A stretch of DNA of 64,000 nucleotides. Source: Maribacter polysiphoniae (lineage in GTDB: Bacteria > Bacteroidota > Bacteroidia > Flavobacteriales > Flavobacteriaceae). A program made the translations under genes and the position numbers. The stretch spans positions 62,001 through 126,000 of the forward strand of contig NZ_QGGQ01000004.1 in the NCBI RefSeq assembly GCF_003148665.1. Reading direction: 5' to 3'. Shown in pieces: positions 27,793 to 37,177 of the stretch. The notes beneath the pieces were generated by a model that was not told the DNA's origin, made no database searches, and saw only the letters and a list, made by a program, of their open reading frames with translations. Position 1 is the first letter of the stretch. Every line of letters starts with the position of its first letter.

Positions 27793-28911
27793 ATGAAATT
27801 GAACATTGCCGTTTTAGGTGGGGATGGTATAGGACCCGAAGTTATCGCGCAAGCCGTGAAATGCCTACAAGCCGTTGAAGAAAATTTTGGACACGATTTC
27901 ACATTCACAAATGGATTGATCGGTGCCGCTGCCATTGAAAAAACGGGTAGCCCAATCCCTGAGGAAACCGTAGCACTCTGTAAAAATTCCGATGCCACTT
28001 TGTTTGGAGCCATTGGTACACCGGAGTACGATAATGACCCTATGGCCAAAGTGCGGCCGGAAGATGGACTTTTATATTTACGGAAAGAGCTGGACCTTTT
28101 TACCAATATAAGGCCCATAAAAGCATTTCCTGCCTTGATCAAAAATTCCCCTTTAAAACGCAATATTATCACTGGGACCGATTTGGTCATTTATAGGGAA
28201 CTTGTAAGCGGTATGTACTTCGGTGAAAAAAGTTTGAGCGAGGACGGAACCATAGCCACCGATCTTTGTAGGTACACCGAAAACGAAATAAGCCGTGTGG
28301 CCCATATGGCCTTTAAGGCAGCAAAAAAGAGGAAAGGCAAACTTACCTTGGTTGACAAGGCCCATGCGCTTGAAACCTCAAGATTATGGCGAAAAGTAGT
28401 CACTAACATTGCAGAAAGCTATCCTGAAGTGGAATTCACTTGTATGTATTTGGATCACGCCTCAATGTCCATATTATTGGAACCGAGTTCCTTTGATGTG
28501 ATTTTGGCCAGCAATATGATCGGAGACATTCTCTCCGCCCAATGCAATGTGCTCATCGGATCTGCGGGATTGCTTCCCTCAGCGTCGATCGGTGCTGAAA
28601 ATGCCATGTTCGAACCCATACACGGTTCTTATCCACAAGCGAAGGACAAGAATATTGCCAACCCAGTGGCTGCTATTTTTAGCGCTGCACTACTCCTTGA
28701 ACACTTTGGACTTCAAGAAGAGTTTAATGCTATTGTTTCTGCCGTTCACAAATCGTTCATGAAGAAAATAGTGACCATCGATATTATGGGGAGTACAAAA
28801 TACGGTACATCCAGTGTTGGTGACTTTATCGCAAGGAACATTGTTGATGCCGATGACAACCTGAACATCAATGATGAGAACATTGGTCTGGGCAAATCAA
28901 CCATTATCTAA
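27793..28911 (+). CDS. leuB: 3-isopropylmalate dehydrogenase
   Basis: Oxidises and decarboxylates 3-isopropylmalate to alpha-ketoisocaproate with NAD, in the cytoplasm. 372 residues, normal length. Motifs: LGGDGIGPEV near 8-17, LLYLRKELDLFTNIRPIK near 93, the catalytic Tyr of SGMYFGE near 140, the Lys of VDKAHAL near 188, and MIGDILSAQ near 240 plus FEPIHGSYPQAKDKNIANP near 274-292 for NAD. It begins with no gap after leuA. leuCD are not in this window. Confidence 0.95.
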   Translation: MKLNIAVLGGDGIGPEVIAQAVKCLQAVEENFGHDFTFTNGLIGAAAIEKTGSPIPEETVALCKNSDATLFGAIGTPEYDNDPMAKVRPEDGLLYLRKELDLFTNIRPIKAFPALIKNSPLKRNIITGTDLVIYRELVSGMYFGEKSLSEDGTIATDLCRYTENEISRVAHMAFKAAKKRKGKLTLVDKAHALETSRLWRKVVTNIAESYPEVEFTCMYLDHASMSILLEPSSFDVILASNMIGDILSAQCNVLIGSAGLLPSASIGAENAMFEPIHGSYPQAKDKNIANPVAAIFSAALLLEHFGLQEEFNAIVSAVHKSFMKKIVTIDIMGSTKYGTSSVGDFIARNIVDADDNLNINDENIGLGKSTII

Positions 28912-28921
28912 AAAAGTTTAT

Positions 28922-30142
28922 TTATTCGGATGCCAATTGTTTGACAAATGCATCGAATTCTTTCTTAAAGGAATCATACTTTTCACCAGTGGCAGGGCCA
29001 TTGAATCCCGTGTGTATCTTTTTCACTACGCCATTCTTATCTATAAAAATGGTTGTGGGGTACGAAAGTACATGGTTTAACATGGGCAATTTCTCTTGTG
29101 CCTTTATTTTGCTTGACGACCCATATTGGGCCAACAATATGGGATATTCTATACCTATGGCGTTCTTTAACCTATTGATGCGCCCAAAAGCTTCTTCCTC
29201 GGTCTTGGCATATTCAAAGGCCAATGCGACCACAGCTACATTCAGTTGTGGATTCTCTTCTAAATAGTTAACGAGGAATTTTGATTCATCCAGGCAATTG
29301 GGACACCAAGTACCCATGATCTGAACGATAATGGCTTTGTTCTTGAATGCAACATCCTCTAGGGAAACTTGTTTCCCTTTCGTGTTTGGAAAAGAAAAAT
29401 TGAATTTCCCTTGTCCGGTTTTTAAGAATGTCAAGGAATCTGCATCGGGTAATTCGAAATTCACATTTCTTCGTCCTTCAAAAGGTTCCTGGAAATGATT
29501 GCCCGAATAGAAAGTTCCATTCATCGTACTATCCGTGACTTTTGCAATGAATAAAAACGCATGGGCACCGTCAAAAGCGGATAATTTCATGATATCCCCA
29601 TCCATAATACCTTCTAAATAACGGTAGTCCCCTGTTGTTGTCCTGAATGTACCCTTTACTTTGTTTCCTTCTTGGGTGAAAATTCCTTTACCCAAATAAC
29701 TGCCTATCGTATCCGGACTGAATTCGGTCTCCCATATTCCGGATACATTCATCGATGCCCCCTGTTTTGCATTGAAACGTGCCAACTCCCCTTGGGTGGC
29801 CCTAAAAGGCACAACGCGATTCAGACTTTCTTTTATAAATTCACCCGTAATTGTGGTGTCTGTGAATTTTCCTGCAATGTACCCTTCGAAAACCGGCATC
29901 CGTATGACCAAGGAATCCTTCATGATTTCTATTTCATCAACATGAATTATCTCTTCCGCATTATGGATTTCGATAACAGGGCGCCCATTCAATTGCTTTA
30001 AATCGAATGAAAAAGGTAGAATTTCATTATCTTGAACTGATAATTCAGCTCGCCATGTACCTTCAGCGAGTGAAGTGCGATTTAAGTTTTCGCAAGAATA
30101 GCCGACAATCAAGACCAAAAGAATCAAAATAAAATTTCGCAT
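28922..30142 (-). CDS. TlpA-like thiol-disulfide oxidoreductase lipoprotein
   Basis: 406 residues from the ATG of MRNFILILLVLIVGYSC; the frame extends five codons further to a TTG, which I discount. Cys17 in the GYSC lipobox is lipidated. Residues 20-250 form two beta-rich DUF4369-like modules (GTWRAELSVQDNEI; GIWETEFSPDTIGSYLG). The thioredoxin domain at about 262-400 has the active site GTWCPNCLDE with CxxC at about 280-283 and YPTTIFIDKNG near 360. It probably reduces or matures periplasmic thiol proteins. It converges with leuB across 10 bp. Confidence 0.88.
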   Translation of the reverse strand: MRNFILILLVLIVGYSCENLNRTSLAEGTWRAELSVQDNEILPFSFDLKQLNGRPVIEIHNAEEIIHVDEIEIMKDSLVIRMPVFEGYIAGKFTDTTITGEFIKESLNRVVPFRATQGELARFNAKQGASMNVSGIWETEFSPDTIGSYLGKGIFTQEGNKVKGTFRTTTGDYRYLEGIMDGDIMKLSAFDGAHAFLFIAKVTDSTMNGTFYSGNHFQEPFEGRRNVNFELPDADSLTFLKTGQGKFNFSFPNTKGKQVSLEDVAFKNKAIIVQIMGTWCPNCLDESKFLVNYLEENPQLNVAVVALAFEYAKTEEEAFGRINRLKNAIGIEYPILLAQYGSSSKIKAQEKLPMLNHVLSYPTTIFIDKNGVVKKIHTGFNGPATGEKYDSFKKEFDAFVKQLASE

Positions 30143-30222
30143 AAGTGAAGTTTTCAAAAATTGTATCGAAAAAACAAATAATTACTTACAAAAAAAATTA
30201 AAACAATTCAATTGAAACAGTA

Positions 30223-30253
30223 TTGAATGTCTTATTTCATTGTTTTATCTTTA
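30223..30253 (+). promoter_or_regulatory. Candidate promoter for pheT
   Basis: TTG (30223-30225), 20 bp, TATCTTTA (30246-30253), one mismatch from TAnnTTTG. The pheT ATG is at 30273. Confidence 0.55.
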
Positions 30254-30272
30254 CCAGCTTTAAATACAACCA

Positions 30273-32699
30273 ATGAACATTTCTTATAACTGGTTAAAAC
30301 AGTTTCTCAAAATAGATTGGGAAGCAAAGGATACTGCTGAACTTTTAACCGATCTAGGCCTAGAAGTCGAAGGTATATCACATTATGAAACCGTTAAGGG
30401 AGGTCTTAAAGGTATTGTAGTAGGTCATGTACTTACTTGTGAGCAACACCCAAATGCAGATCGCCTAAAATTGACCACTGTTGATATTGGCCTTGAAAAG
30501 CCTGTGCAAATAGTGTGTGGTGCCCCCAATGTAGCCAAAGGCCAAAACGTGCCGGTAGCCACTATAGGTACTGTCCTTTATACAAAAGAAGGGGAATCAT
30601 GGAAAATAAAGAAAGGAAAAATCCGTGGTGAAGAAAGTCACGGAATGATCTGTGCCGAAGATGAATTGGGTATTGGGGAGAGTCATGATGGAATTATGGT
30701 CTTAGATGACTCCCTAACACCGGGAACCCCAATGGCCGAAGTTGTCGAGATAGAAAGTGATGAGGTTTTTGAGATCGGGCTCACCCCCAACAGGGCGGAC
30801 GCCATGAGTCATTATGGTGTTGCAAGGGATTTGAAGGCCGGACTCAAGCAAAAAGAAGTCGAAAAAGAACTTATTACCCCTTCAACAAGTAATTTTAATA
30901 TTACCGACCGTTCCTTGAAAATGGATGTATTGGTTGAAGACAACAGCTTGGCTCCGCGTTATTGTGGGGTAACCTTAAGCAATTTAATCGTGCAACCCTC
31001 TCCAAATTGGTTGAAGAACCGTTTAAAAGCGATTGGTTTAAACCCGGTCAACAATATTGTCGATGCCACCAATTATGTGTTGCATGAGATGGGGCAACCC
31101 CTTCATGCCTTTGATGCCGATCGTATTTTTGGTAAGAAAATCGTTGTAAAAACATTACCCAAGGGAACAAAATTCATGACCTTGGATGGTATTGAAAGGG
31201 AACTTCACGAAGAAGACCTGATGATTTGCGATGGAGAAAAGCCTATGTGTATTGCCGGTGTCTTTGGTGGAATAAACACAGGGGTTACCGAAAATACCAA
31301 ATCCATCTTTTTGGAAAGTGCCTATTTTGATCCCGTATCCATAAGAAAAACGGCAAAAAGACACGGACTGAACACCGATGCTTCTTTCCGATTTGAAAGA
31401 GGTATCGATATCGAAAATGTAGAATACAGCCTCAAAAGGGCTGCGATGTTGATCAAGGAAATCGCCGGAGGGGACATTACCTCCGATATCGTTGACCTAT
31501 ACCCTAATAAGAAAGACAACTATCAAGTATTTTTATCCTTTGATAAGATTGATAAGCTAATAGGCCAAAATATACCACGGGACACCATAAAATCGATCTT
31601 GGCTTCGCTTGAAATAAAGGTCAAGAATGTTACCGAATCGGGAATGGGCTTGGTGATACCTTCCTATAGGGTTGATGTTCAACGCGAAGTGGATGTTATT
31701 GAGGAAATACTTAGGGTCTATGGATACAATAATATTGCCTTTGGCGATAAATTGAATGCATCCATTGCCCCCATTTCAAAATTCGAGGATTACAACCTGC
31801 AATATGTCATTGGCGATTTACTTGCTGCCAGGGGATTTCATGAGATAATGACCAACAGTCTTACCTCACCCGATTATGTTGATTTAATAGAAGAACTGAA
31901 ACACGAGCAATCAGTAACCATTTTAAACCCTTTGAGTACAGATTTATCAACGATGCGCCAAAGTATGTTACTGAATGGGCTGGAAACCATATCGTACAAT
32001 ATAAACCGGAAAAGCCGCAACCTAAGGTTCTTTGAGTTTGGAAAGACCTATCATCAATACAGCGATGGACATGTAGAGGACAAACATTTAAGTCTTTTCG
32101 TTACCGGTAATAGGAACAGTACCGGTTGGGCCTCCCCTGCCAAACCTACCGATTTCTTCTTTTTTAAATCCGTGGTCGAGAACATTCTAAATCGATTGGG
32201 AATACTGGACATCAATACCAAACCTATTGAAAGTACCATTTTTTCAGAGGGCTTGACATTTACCTGTAAGAAAAAGAAGGTAGTACATTTTGGGGTTGTC
32301 AATAAATCATTGATAAAGCAATTTGATATTAAACAAGAGGTTTTATATGCTGATTTTAATTGGGACAATATTATTGAACTGGTGCCCAAATCAGAAATTA
32401 AATTCAATCCAATCCCTAAATATCCAGAAGTAAAAAGGGATTTAGCCTTACTGATAGATGAACGTGTAGGATTCAAGGAAATACACGACATTGCTTTTCA
32501 AACGGAGCGAAACCTCTTGAAAAAGGTGAATTTGTTTGATGTTTATACAGGTGACAAACTTCCCCAAGGTAAAAAGTCCTACGCGGTTAGTTTTACCCTG
32601 CTCGATGAAAAAAGCACGTTAACCGATAAGCAGATAGACAAAATAATGTCTAAACTGCAACAGAAGTATACTACGGAACTCGGTGCGGAACTAAGGTAA
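30273..32699 (+). CDS. pheT: Phenylalanine-tRNA ligase beta subunit
   Basis: Pairs with PheS to charge tRNA-Phe. 808 residues, full length. Domain order: tRNA-binding OB fold about 40-150 (HPNADRLKLTTVD; QIVCGAPNVAKGQNVPVA), B3/B4 editing domain about 215-375 (NNIVDATNYVLHEMGQPLHAFD), B5 domain about 400-475, core region, and the C-terminal FDX-ACB domain about 712-808 (PKYPEVKRDLALLIDE). pheS is not adjacent, a common split in Bacteroidota. Its 3' end overlaps the convergent fasciclin gene by 9 bp. Confidence 0.97.
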   Translation: MNISYNWLKQFLKIDWEAKDTAELLTDLGLEVEGISHYETVKGGLKGIVVGHVLTCEQHPNADRLKLTTVDIGLEKPVQIVCGAPNVAKGQNVPVATIGTVLYTKEGESWKIKKGKIRGEESHGMICAEDELGIGESHDGIMVLDDSLTPGTPMAEVVEIESDEVFEIGLTPNRADAMSHYGVARDLKAGLKQKEVEKELITPSTSNFNITDRSLKMDVLVEDNSLAPRYCGVTLSNLIVQPSPNWLKNRLKAIGLNPVNNIVDATNYVLHEMGQPLHAFDADRIFGKKIVVKTLPKGTKFMTLDGIERELHEEDLMICDGEKPMCIAGVFGGINTGVTENTKSIFLESAYFDPVSIRKTAKRHGLNTDASFRFERGIDIENVEYSLKRAAMLIKEIAGGDITSDIVDLYPNKKDNYQVFLSFDKIDKLIGQNIPRDTIKSILASLEIKVKNVTESGMGLVIPSYRVDVQREVDVIEEILRVYGYNNIAFGDKLNASIAPISKFEDYNLQYVIGDLLAARGFHEIMTNSLTSPDYVDLIEELKHEQSVTILNPLSTDLSTMRQSMLLNGLETISYNINRKSRNLRFFEFGKTYHQYSDGHVEDKHLSLFVTGNRNSTGWASPAKPTDFFFFKSVVENILNRLGILDINTKPIESTIFSEGLTFTCKKKKVVHFGVVNKSLIKQFDIKQEVLYADFNWDNIIELVPKSEIKFNPIPKYPEVKRDLALLIDERVGFKEIHDIAFQTERNLLKKVNLFDVYTGDKLPQGKKSYAVSFTLLDEKSTLTDKQIDKIMSKLQQKYTTELGAELR

Positions 32700-33266
32700 A
32701 AAGTTTACGGTCTTAGGCAAGATCACACTATCTATTTCGTGGATAATACCATTACATTGGTCTGAATCCGCGGTGATGATTTTTGCCGAGTTCCCATAAC
32801 TGTCGGTCAAGACAATGTCTATCCCATCTATGGTAGCCGTCAGCACTTCACCTTGTACGGTCATAAAGGTCGCCTTACCTTGCCCCCTACATAATTCCCT
32901 GAGAATCTTAGAGGCCGAGAACTTCCCTGCTATGATATGGTACCTTAAAAGTGCCTGTAAATCACTTTTGTTCTCAGCTTTGAACAAATCCGTTCCTGTA
33001 TTCGAAAATAGCGCATTCAAAGCCTTATCTGAGGGTGCAAAAACGGTGAACGGACCATCAAAAGCGAGTGCATTGTGCATACCTGCTGCCTTTAAGGCGG
33101 CTATTAAGGTTGTGTGGTTCCCAGAGTTGGTAGTAGATGAAATAATGGATTCTTCAATATCCAACGTCAAATACTTATTACTTAAATCTGTGTAACTATC
33201 TTGTGCTGAGGCAAAAAAGGTCAAAAAAAGAGTCAATAAGGCCACGGGGGAGGCATAACATTTCAT
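32691..33266 (-). CDS. Exported fasciclin-domain protein
   Basis: 191 residues: a signal peptide (PVALLTLFLTFFASAQ, about 1-21) and one fasciclin (FAS1) domain at about 45-185. Landmarks are HTTLIAALKAAGMHNAL, DGPFTVFAPSDKALNAL near 75 and YHIIAGKFSASKIL near 110, ending GIIHEIDSVILP. FAS1 domains mediate adhesion or matrix contacts. A small dyad (CGGTA, 33307-33311, with TACCG, 33318-33322) lies upstream. The 3' end overlaps pheT by 9 bp. Confidence 0.9.
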   Translation of the reverse strand: MKCYASPVALLTLFLTFFASAQDSYTDLSNKYLTLDIEESIISSTTNSGNHTTLIAALKAAGMHNALAFDGPFTVFAPSDKALNALFSNTGTDLFKAENKSDLQALLRYHIIAGKFSASKILRELCRGQGKATFMTVQGEVLTATIDGIDIVLTDSYGNSAKIITADSDQCNGIIHEIDSVILPKTVNFLP

Positions 33267-33416
33267 TTAGGTTTAATTTAGGGCGTGATAATAAATCTTC
33301 GACGAACGGTATCAAATTACCGACAATATACAATTTATACCCATGTACAAAACTGATAAATTACATGTTTTTAGTATTTAACACAATATTAACATTTGTG
33401 GTTTAACATTTCAAAA

Positions 33417-33446
33417 TTTGAAACCAAGGCAAATTATGTTACTTTG
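33417..33446 (+). promoter_or_regulatory. Candidate promoter inside the extended frame of the next gene
   Basis: TTTG (33417-33420), 18 bp, TTACTTTG (33439-33446), close to the Bacteroidota consensus. It supports the ATG at 33474 as the start, because the longer TTG-initiated frame (from 33396) would begin upstream of this promoter. Confidence 0.35.
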
Positions 33447-33473
33447 AAGCATCTTGACGAAAAACGATATGCT

Positions 33474-34193
33474 ATGTTTCTGGAAAATACGGATTTAAAA
33501 AGAGCGCTGAACCATGCCAGGCATAAGGATAGCCACGTTATCGATATTCATGAAGAGCTCGATAAAATATTCAAGGCCAGTGATGACCATGATAATAGAA
33601 TTGGGGAAAACCTTCTAAAGAATGGTTCCAAAGTCACCCATCAACTCAATTTTGACCTGTTGGAATCAGAACATATCTATCATATAAACCATATCAAGAA
33701 AATCTGTATTGATTATCGCCTTCGATTTCTGGATTCGAAGTATTTCAAGGGAACTATTCCCCCTGAAGCGATTTCAAGAATCAAACACATTGAAAAAGCG
33801 CACCAAACCGAACTTTCCGGTTTCAAGATCATCGCTCCTTCGAAACTTTTCAAACTCAAGGATAAAGATGACCCCCTGCTATTCGTTCCGCTGGGTAATG
33901 GCTATTATTATTTCATCCACAAATGGGGCAATGACCTACATCCTTTGCGAAAAGTGTTGATGTGGCCGTTCAGGAACATCGTAAACCTCTTGGTTACCAT
34001 CATCATTTTAAGCTATTTGACGACCCTGATCACACCTATTGGTCTTTTTACCAAAACCAGTTCGGGTTATGAGTTTTGGTTGTTGTTCTTTTTTATGTTC
34101 AAATGGGCAATAGCCGTCGTATTGTTCTACGGTTTCGCCAAGGGAAAGAATTTCAACCATGCCATTTGGAATAGTAGATATTGCAACTCGTGA
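33474..34193 (+). CDS. Membrane protein of unknown function
   Basis: 239 residues from the ATG of MFLENTDLKRALNHARHKD. The first 160 residues are charged and helical (IRIENLL-type segments; HINHIKKICIDYRLRFLDSKYF). A hydrophobic region at about 165-225 contains two transmembrane helices (NIVNLLVTIIILSYLTTLI and EFWLLFFFMFKWAIAVVLFY). The topology suggests a cytoplasmic N-terminal domain. I do not recognise the family. The stop is 13 bp from the convergent lipoprotein gene. Confidence 0.65.
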   Translation: MFLENTDLKRALNHARHKDSHVIDIHEELDKIFKASDDHDNRIGENLLKNGSKVTHQLNFDLLESEHIYHINHIKKICIDYRLRFLDSKYFKGTIPPEAISRIKHIEKAHQTELSGFKIIAPSKLFKLKDKDDPLLFVPLGNGYYYFIHKWGNDLHPLRKVLMWPFRNIVNLLVTIIILSYLTTLITPIGLFTKTSSGYEFWLLFFFMFKWAIAVVLFYGFAKGKNFNHAIWNSRYCNS

Positions 34194-34206
34194 GTAGACT
34201 TCGCCC

Positions 34207-35346
34207 CTACTCGTCCTTATAGTAAATTTGATAGGGAACCCCATCTAAATCAAGGTTGTCCAAAAATTTAGGTTCCGGTTCCAATTGGATTCTCAACAAA
34301 CCACCTTTAAGCCCATTATCGCTCTTCTGGTACCCTACAAGCATAACATTGTTTCCATCGTCATAACTTACCATAGTGGTTTGCCCTATTTTAAATTCAA
34401 AAGTCAATTGGGTTTCCGTTAAAAAATTCCCGTAGTAATACAACAGTGCCTTATTATTGGCAAAATCGTATATCGCAGGCACACCCGATGTTTCAGAGTC
34501 ATCCGGTCTAATATAGAAAAGCCGCCCGGCAGCATCAAAACAATACATTTTGGATCCAGAGAATTTCGGTGCGGTCGCTTCTTCGTAGTTCACGTATTTC
34601 ACCGCCAGGGTGCTACTATTCAATACCGTATGTAGTTCTTGGTATGAAATAATAATGTTTTTCTGGTTATCTTCAAAAATCCGTTTAACATTATATCCCA
34701 AACCAATCCCATGTACAACCGTTAGGGTCGTGGTATCTATTACCGAAAGCTCATATTCATCGGTAATATCCCAATCCAAGGTCAATACGAACAAACGGCC
34801 ATTAGTCACAACCATTTGTGATGGTTTTTTATCCAATTCGATATCCTCCCTATTATTTGCCTCACTGGCAAGATCAAGAGTCCTTACGTAGTATTTGTTT
34901 ATTTTTGAGGTTTCCTCTTTGCAATAGGCTACATATAAAATATCCCCGTCAAGGGCAATGGAAGTTACCGTTAGGTCACATGCCAATAAATCGCCAAAGA
35001 CATCAACAGTGGTTGATATATCCTCATCAAAATCGTGTATGGTCACTTGTCCATCACAATCGCTGACTTTGGTATAAAAAGCGAACATTGATCCGTTCTG
35101 GAATGTTATGTCCGGTAACGGAACATTTGCAAAAGTACTTTCCGCACTGCTTACATCCAATTCGGACTCATCCGCTTCAAGCATTTGAACGGATAATTGC
35201 CCATTGCTTTGCTGCAATAAGACATAATCCGCCTCATAGACTATTTGCTCTTCTTCTTTTTCTTCAGGTAGTGTGGAATCATCTGATGTGCTACAACCTA
35301 TGACCACAAATGCCAATAATGCATAAATAATGCTGTAGGTTTTCAT
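34207..35346 (-). CDS. Lipoprotein with probable beta-propeller fold
   Basis: 379 residues. Lipobox FVVIGC puts lipidated Cys at 18, followed by an acidic spacer (DDSTLPEEKEEEQ). The rest consists of repeated short beta segments (LDGDILYVAYCKEE; NGRLFVLTLDWDITDEYEL; FDAAGRLFYIRPDDSE), each of the kind that builds propeller blades, so a six- or seven-bladed propeller is a reasonable guess. Function unknown. It lies 26 bp downstream of the ABC-F gene on the same strand. Confidence 0.65.
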   Translation of the reverse strand: MKTYSIIYALLAFVVIGCSTSDDSTLPEEKEEEQIVYEADYVLLQQSNGQLSVQMLEADESELDVSSAESTFANVPLPDITFQNGSMFAFYTKVSDCDGQVTIHDFDEDISTTVDVFGDLLACDLTVTSIALDGDILYVAYCKEETSKINKYYVRTLDLASEANNREDIELDKKPSQMVVTNGRLFVLTLDWDITDEYELSVIDTTTLTVVHGIGLGYNVKRIFEDNQKNIIISYQELHTVLNSSTLAVKYVNYEEATAPKFSGSKMYCFDAAGRLFYIRPDDSETSGVPAIYDFANNKALLYYYGNFLTETQLTFEFKIGQTTMVSYDDGNNVMLVGYQKSDNGLKGGLLRIQLEPEPKFLDNLDLDGVPYQIYYKDE

Positions 35347-35372
35347 AATGTAAGATTTAGGGACTGATAAAA

Positions 35373-37001
35373 CTATACCGTCACATCATACATTTTATTG
35401 CGTTGCTCCTTAATGGTCTTATCAGACATATATTCATCAAACGTCAAATATCTGTCAATGTTGCCCTGTGGCGTCAATTCTATGATACGATCGGCAACGG
35501 TCTGTGCGAATTCATGATCATGGGTGGTAAAGAGCACTGTTCCTTTAAAATTCTTAAGGGAATTATTGAATGCGGTAATACTTTCCAAATCCAAATGGTT
35601 GGTGGGTTCATCCAACATTAACACATTGGCCCTGAGCATCATCATTCTACTCAACATACAACGTACTTTCTCCCCACCGGATAAAACCGTACATTTTTTC
35701 AAGGCCTCTTCCCCACTAAAAAGCATCTTTCCTAAAAATCCACGAATATAAACTTCCTCGCGCTCTTCCTCGGTCTTGGCCCATTGGCGCAACCAATCCA
35801 CTAGATTGATATTTTCCGTAAAAAAGCCGGAGTTATCGGCAGGTAAATAGGATTGGGTTGTAGTAACCCCCCACTGAAATTCCCCTTCTTCCTGTTTCCT
35901 ATTCCCATTCAGAATTTCATAAAAAGCCGTGGTGGCCCTGGAGTCCCTTGAAATGATCGCAACCTTATCGCCCTTGGCTAAATTGATATTGACCTTATCG
36001 AACAATAAATCACCATCTTCCGAAGATGCCTTTAATCTTTCAATGTTCAATATTTGGTCGCCTGCTTCACGTTCACGTTCAAAAATCAATGCAGGGTACC
36101 TTCTGCTTGAGGGTTTTATATCCTCAACCTTTAATTTAGAAAGCATTTTTTTACGTGAAGTAGCCTGTTTACTCTTGGCAACGTTGGCACTAAAACGCAT
36201 AATGAACTCTTGAAGTTCCTTGGCTTTCTCCTCTGACTTCTTATTCTGTTGGGCACGTTGGCGCGCAGCCAATTGACTACTCTCATACCAGAACGTATAG
36301 TTACCTGAAAACAGGTTCATCTTGCCAAAATCGATATCCGCAATATGGGTACATACCGCATCTAGGAAGTGACGGTCGTGGGATACAACGATTACGGTGT
36401 TTTCATAATCCGCCAAAAAGTTCTCCAACCAACCGATTGTCTCATAATCCAAATCATTGGTAGGCTCATCCATGATCAAAACATCAGGGTTTCCAAAAAG
36501 GGCCTGTGCCAAAAGCACCCTTACCTTAAGTTTGGAATCCACATCGGACATCAATGTGTAATGCAACTCCTCATGAATACCCAAATTGGACAACAAGGCC
36601 GCTGCGTCACTATCGGCGTTCCATCCGTTCATTTCTTCAAATTGCACCTGAAGTTCCCCAATTTTATCTGCCTTCTCATCGGAATAATCGGCATAAAGAG
36701 CATCAATTTCATTTTTGATCGCAAAGAGCGGTTTATTACCTATGACCACCGTCTCGAGTACCGTGTTCTCATCGTAGGCATTATGGTTTTGCTCCAATAT
36801 CGACATACGTTTACCCGGTTCCAGATGTACGTGTCCCGAGGTCGGATCTATCTGTCCCGATAGAATTTTGAGAAAGGTACTTTTACCCGCCCCGTTGGCT
36901 CCGATAACCCCATAACAGTTCCCTTGGGTAAACGAAACATTTACTTCATCAAACAAAACGCGTTTACCAAATTGAACAGATAAATTTGAAACTGATAACA
37001 T
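35373..37001 (-). CDS. ABC-F family ATPase, YbiT-like
   Basis: Cytoplasmic, ribosome-associated ABC-F protein of 542 residues with two nucleotide-binding domains and no membrane span. First domain: Walker A GANGAGKSTFL near 34, Walker B LIMDEPTNDLD near 175. The P-site linker, rich in Lys/Glu, is at about 235-300. Second domain: signature LSGGEKVRCMLSRMMM near 438 and Walker B VLMLDEPTNHLDLE near 458, but the position of Walker A reads ISRDSRATTAF near 348, lacking the GxxGxGK pattern. E. coli YbiT is the likely closest named relative. Drug resistance is not implied. Confidence 0.88.
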   Translation of the reverse strand: MLSVSNLSVQFGKRVLFDEVNVSFTQGNCYGVIGANGAGKSTFLKILSGQIDPTSGHVHLEPGKRMSILEQNHNAYDENTVLETVVIGNKPLFAIKNEIDALYADYSDEKADKIGELQVQFEEMNGWNADSDAAALLSNLGIHEELHYTLMSDVDSKLKVRVLLAQALFGNPDVLIMDEPTNDLDYETIGWLENFLADYENTVIVVSHDRHFLDAVCTHIADIDFGKMNLFSGNYTFWYESSQLAARQRAQQNKKSEEKAKELQEFIMRFSANVAKSKQATSRKKMLSKLKVEDIKPSSRRYPALIFEREREAGDQILNIERLKASSEDGDLLFDKVNINLAKGDKVAIISRDSRATTAFYEILNGNRKQEEGEFQWGVTTTQSYLPADNSGFFTENINLVDWLRQWAKTEEEREEVYIRGFLGKMLFSGEEALKKCTVLSGGEKVRCMLSRMMMLRANVLMLDEPTNHLDLESITAFNNSLKNFKGTVLFTTHDHEFAQTVADRIIELTPQGNIDRYLTFDEYMSDKTIKEQRNKMYDVTV

Positions 37002-37024
37002 TCTCCCTTATTTTAAAATCCGTG

Positions 37025-37056
37025 CAAAAATAGACAATTTAATAGCTCTATACCAA
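37025..37056 (-). promoter_or_regulatory. Bacteroidota promoter for the ABC-F gene
   Basis: Minus strand TTG (37056-37054), 21 bp, TATTTTTG (37032-37025), an exact -7 match. The ABC-F ATG at 37001 is 24 bp downstream. Confidence 0.6.
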
Positions 37057-37077
37057 TAAACTTTTTCCTTAGGCCCT

Positions 37078-37114
37078 ATGGATATATTAACTCTATCCGA
37101 TGGATATTTAACTC
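37078..37114 (+). promoter_or_regulatory. Tandem direct repeat upstream of a lipoprotein promoter
   Basis: ATGGATATATTAACTC (37078-37093) is repeated as ATGGATATTTAACTC (37100-37114), start-to-start distance 22 bp, about two helical turns. It ends about 31 bp before an exact -7 box (TAAATTTG, 37146-37153) that serves the gene at 37178. The -33 box there is poor, which is typical of activator-dependent promoters. LytTR- or NarL-type regulators bind such direct repeats. Confidence 0.45.
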
Positions 37115-37145
37115 GCAATTAACAAGGTAACATGTTCCTGTTGCT

Positions 37146-37153
37146 TAAATTTG
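37146..37153 (+). promoter_or_regulatory. -7 promoter element for the lipoprotein gene at 37178
   Basis: TAAATTTG matches TAnnTTTG exactly and lies 24 bp before the ATG. No TTG at the normal -33 distance. Confidence 0.45.
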
Positions 37154-37177
37154 TTGACATATCGTAGATATTCTTAT

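Noticed and set aside
28547-28762. Short frame inside leuB in another frame
   Set aside because: Shadow of leuB with no initiation signal or domain.
33396-33473. N-terminal extension of the membrane protein gene from a TTG
   Set aside because: A promoter-like element lies inside it and the ATG at 33474 is a better start.
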